Source: an uncultured Bacilli bacterium
GTDB lineage: Bacteria; Bacillota_I; Bacilli_A; RF39; UBA660
Direction of reading: 5' to 3'
DNA length: 12,559 bases
Assembly: GCA_949879835.1 (NCBI GenBank)
Contig: CATLBU010000019.1
Location: forward strand, 1 to 12,559
Numbering within the stretch: the stretch's first letter is position 1; every line of letters begins with the position of its first letter. The notes under the pieces were generated by a model, which worked only from the letters and a program-made list of their open reading frames with translations, was not told the origin of the DNA and searched no databases. Below, one piece after another: positions 12,165-12,559 of the stretch. Made by a program: the position numbers and the translations under genes.

Positions 12165-12559
12165 ATGCTTGGAAAATTAATTATTTCAATGGTTTGTCAT
12201 GATGCTGTTTCAATTTATGAATATGCAATGTTACAACATAGATTTGCCAAAAAACACCGAGATTATTTAGTAGAATTAATGTGTAAAACTTATGATGCAA
12301 TACAAATCTATTTTTTTGCGAGGGATGTTAAAGGATTAAGCAAAGATAATTTGAATAATTTAACAAGGGCAATTTGTAAGACAAATAATGCGAAACGAAT
12401 ATATTTATTTGCAAAAAATATTAAAAATTTGAGTGAAGAAAACTTGAATGACTTGACGAAAGCAATTTGTAAAACGGAGGATGCAAAAGACATTTGTTTG
12501 TTTTTAAAAAGTGTTAACAGATTAACGCTTTCCAATGTAGATCAATTGATAAAAACAAT
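12165..12559 (+). CDS. helical tandem-repeat protein, truncated by the window edge
   Basis: An open frame starts at ATG 12165, six bases after AGAGGA, and runs to the right edge without a stop (131 codons visible). From residue 11 the protein is built of about 31-residue units: a divergent first unit (11-39) and three clear ones at 40-70, 71-101 and 102-131. The consensus is C-K-T-x-[DN]-A-x-x-I-[YC]-x-F, then a short basic stretch, L-[ST]-x-x-N-L, ending L-T-x-A-I. Each unit would form two amphipathic helices, so a solenoid scaffold for protein binding is likely. I have seen similar repeats in uncharacterised gut Firmicute proteins but know no name or function. Leucine is often encoded by TTG here, whereas the neighbours favour TTA. 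No signal peptide is visible; total length is unknown. Confidence 0.82.
   Translation, partial: MLGKLIISMVCHDAVSIYEYAMLQHRFAKKHRDYLVELMCKTYDAIQIYFFARDVKGLSKDNLNNLTRAICKTNNAKRIYLFAKNIKNLSEENLNDLTKAICKTEDAKDICLFLKSVNRLTLSNVDQLIKT
12282..12559 (+). repeat. 93-bp in-frame tandem repeats (31 residues each)
   Basis: Units at 12282-12374, 12375-12467 and 12468-12559 (incomplete) each begin with a TGT-AAx-ACx codon triplet for Cys-Lys-Thr. The second and third are most alike. Synonymous changes are frequent, so the repeats are maintained at protein level rather than being recent duplications. Confidence 0.8.

Noticed and set aside
12308..12535. Minus-strand open frame with apparent internal repeats at the right edge
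   Set aside because: Its repeats are only the antisense reading of the 93-bp repeats in the plus-strand gene, which has a promoter and a ribosome binding site.
1..12559. Mycoplasma-type genetic code with TGA as Trp
   Set aside because: TGA ends two well-delimited genes at sensible positions (5790-5792, 6352-6354) and Trp is encoded by TGG throughout.
1..12559. CRISPR array, tRNA, rRNA or insertion sequence
   Set aside because: No regularly spaced direct repeats, no cloverleaf or rRNA-like sequence and no transposase were seen; the only tandem repeats are coding.

Overview
The window is a compact, very AT-rich stretch of bacterial chromosome. Its gene content, strong AGGAGG-type ribosome binding sites and SigA-like promoters (TTGACA / TGnTATAAT) point to a low-GC Firmicute, most likely a reduced-genome gut member of the Bacilli (RF39 / Mycoplasmatota-like); this placement is inference. 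TGA is used as a stop (the two kinase genes) and TGG encodes Trp, so the code is the standard bacterial one, not the Mycoplasma one. Markers familiar from Bacillus are present: ylbD-ylbE-rsmD in Bacillus order, a SirA-like protein, and an AI-2E-type membrane protein upstream of alaS as in the yrrI-alaS locus.

Layout. 53-1979: queA-miaA, two tRNA anticodon-loop modification genes, closed by a strong terminator. 2113-3107: a singly transcribed type IV pseudopilin-like gene, whose terminator is shared with the converging DUF368/PopT gene (3106-3957, minus). 3958-4064: divergent promoters for popT and an AI-2E-family permease (4065-5213). 5262-8111: a tightly coupled three-gene unit made of a dNMP-kinase-like P-loop protein, a UPF0200-like P-loop kinase and a short alanyl-tRNA synthetase. 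8173-9795: a SirA-like gene, ylbD-like, ylbE-like and rsmD. 9876-10352: an unrecognised 158-aa protein with a textbook promoter. 10424-12070: an RNase J paralogue with a degraded catalytic site (J2-like). 12165 to the right edge: the start of a protein made of 31-residue helical repeats, cut off by the window.

Most genes serve translation and RNA metabolism (queA, miaA, alaS, rsmD, RNase J) or the envelope (PopT, AI-2E permease, pseudopilin). No mobile element, CRISPR array, rRNA or tRNA gene was seen, and no gene-free stretch exceeds 300 bases. The main points of interest are the AlaRS, which lacks both the editing beta-barrel and C-Ala; the RNase J with four of seven catalytic positions replaced; the pseudopilin fused through a coiled coil to a phage-tail-like C-terminal domain; the repeat protein at the edge; and a promoter embedded in a terminator hairpin upstream of RNase J.
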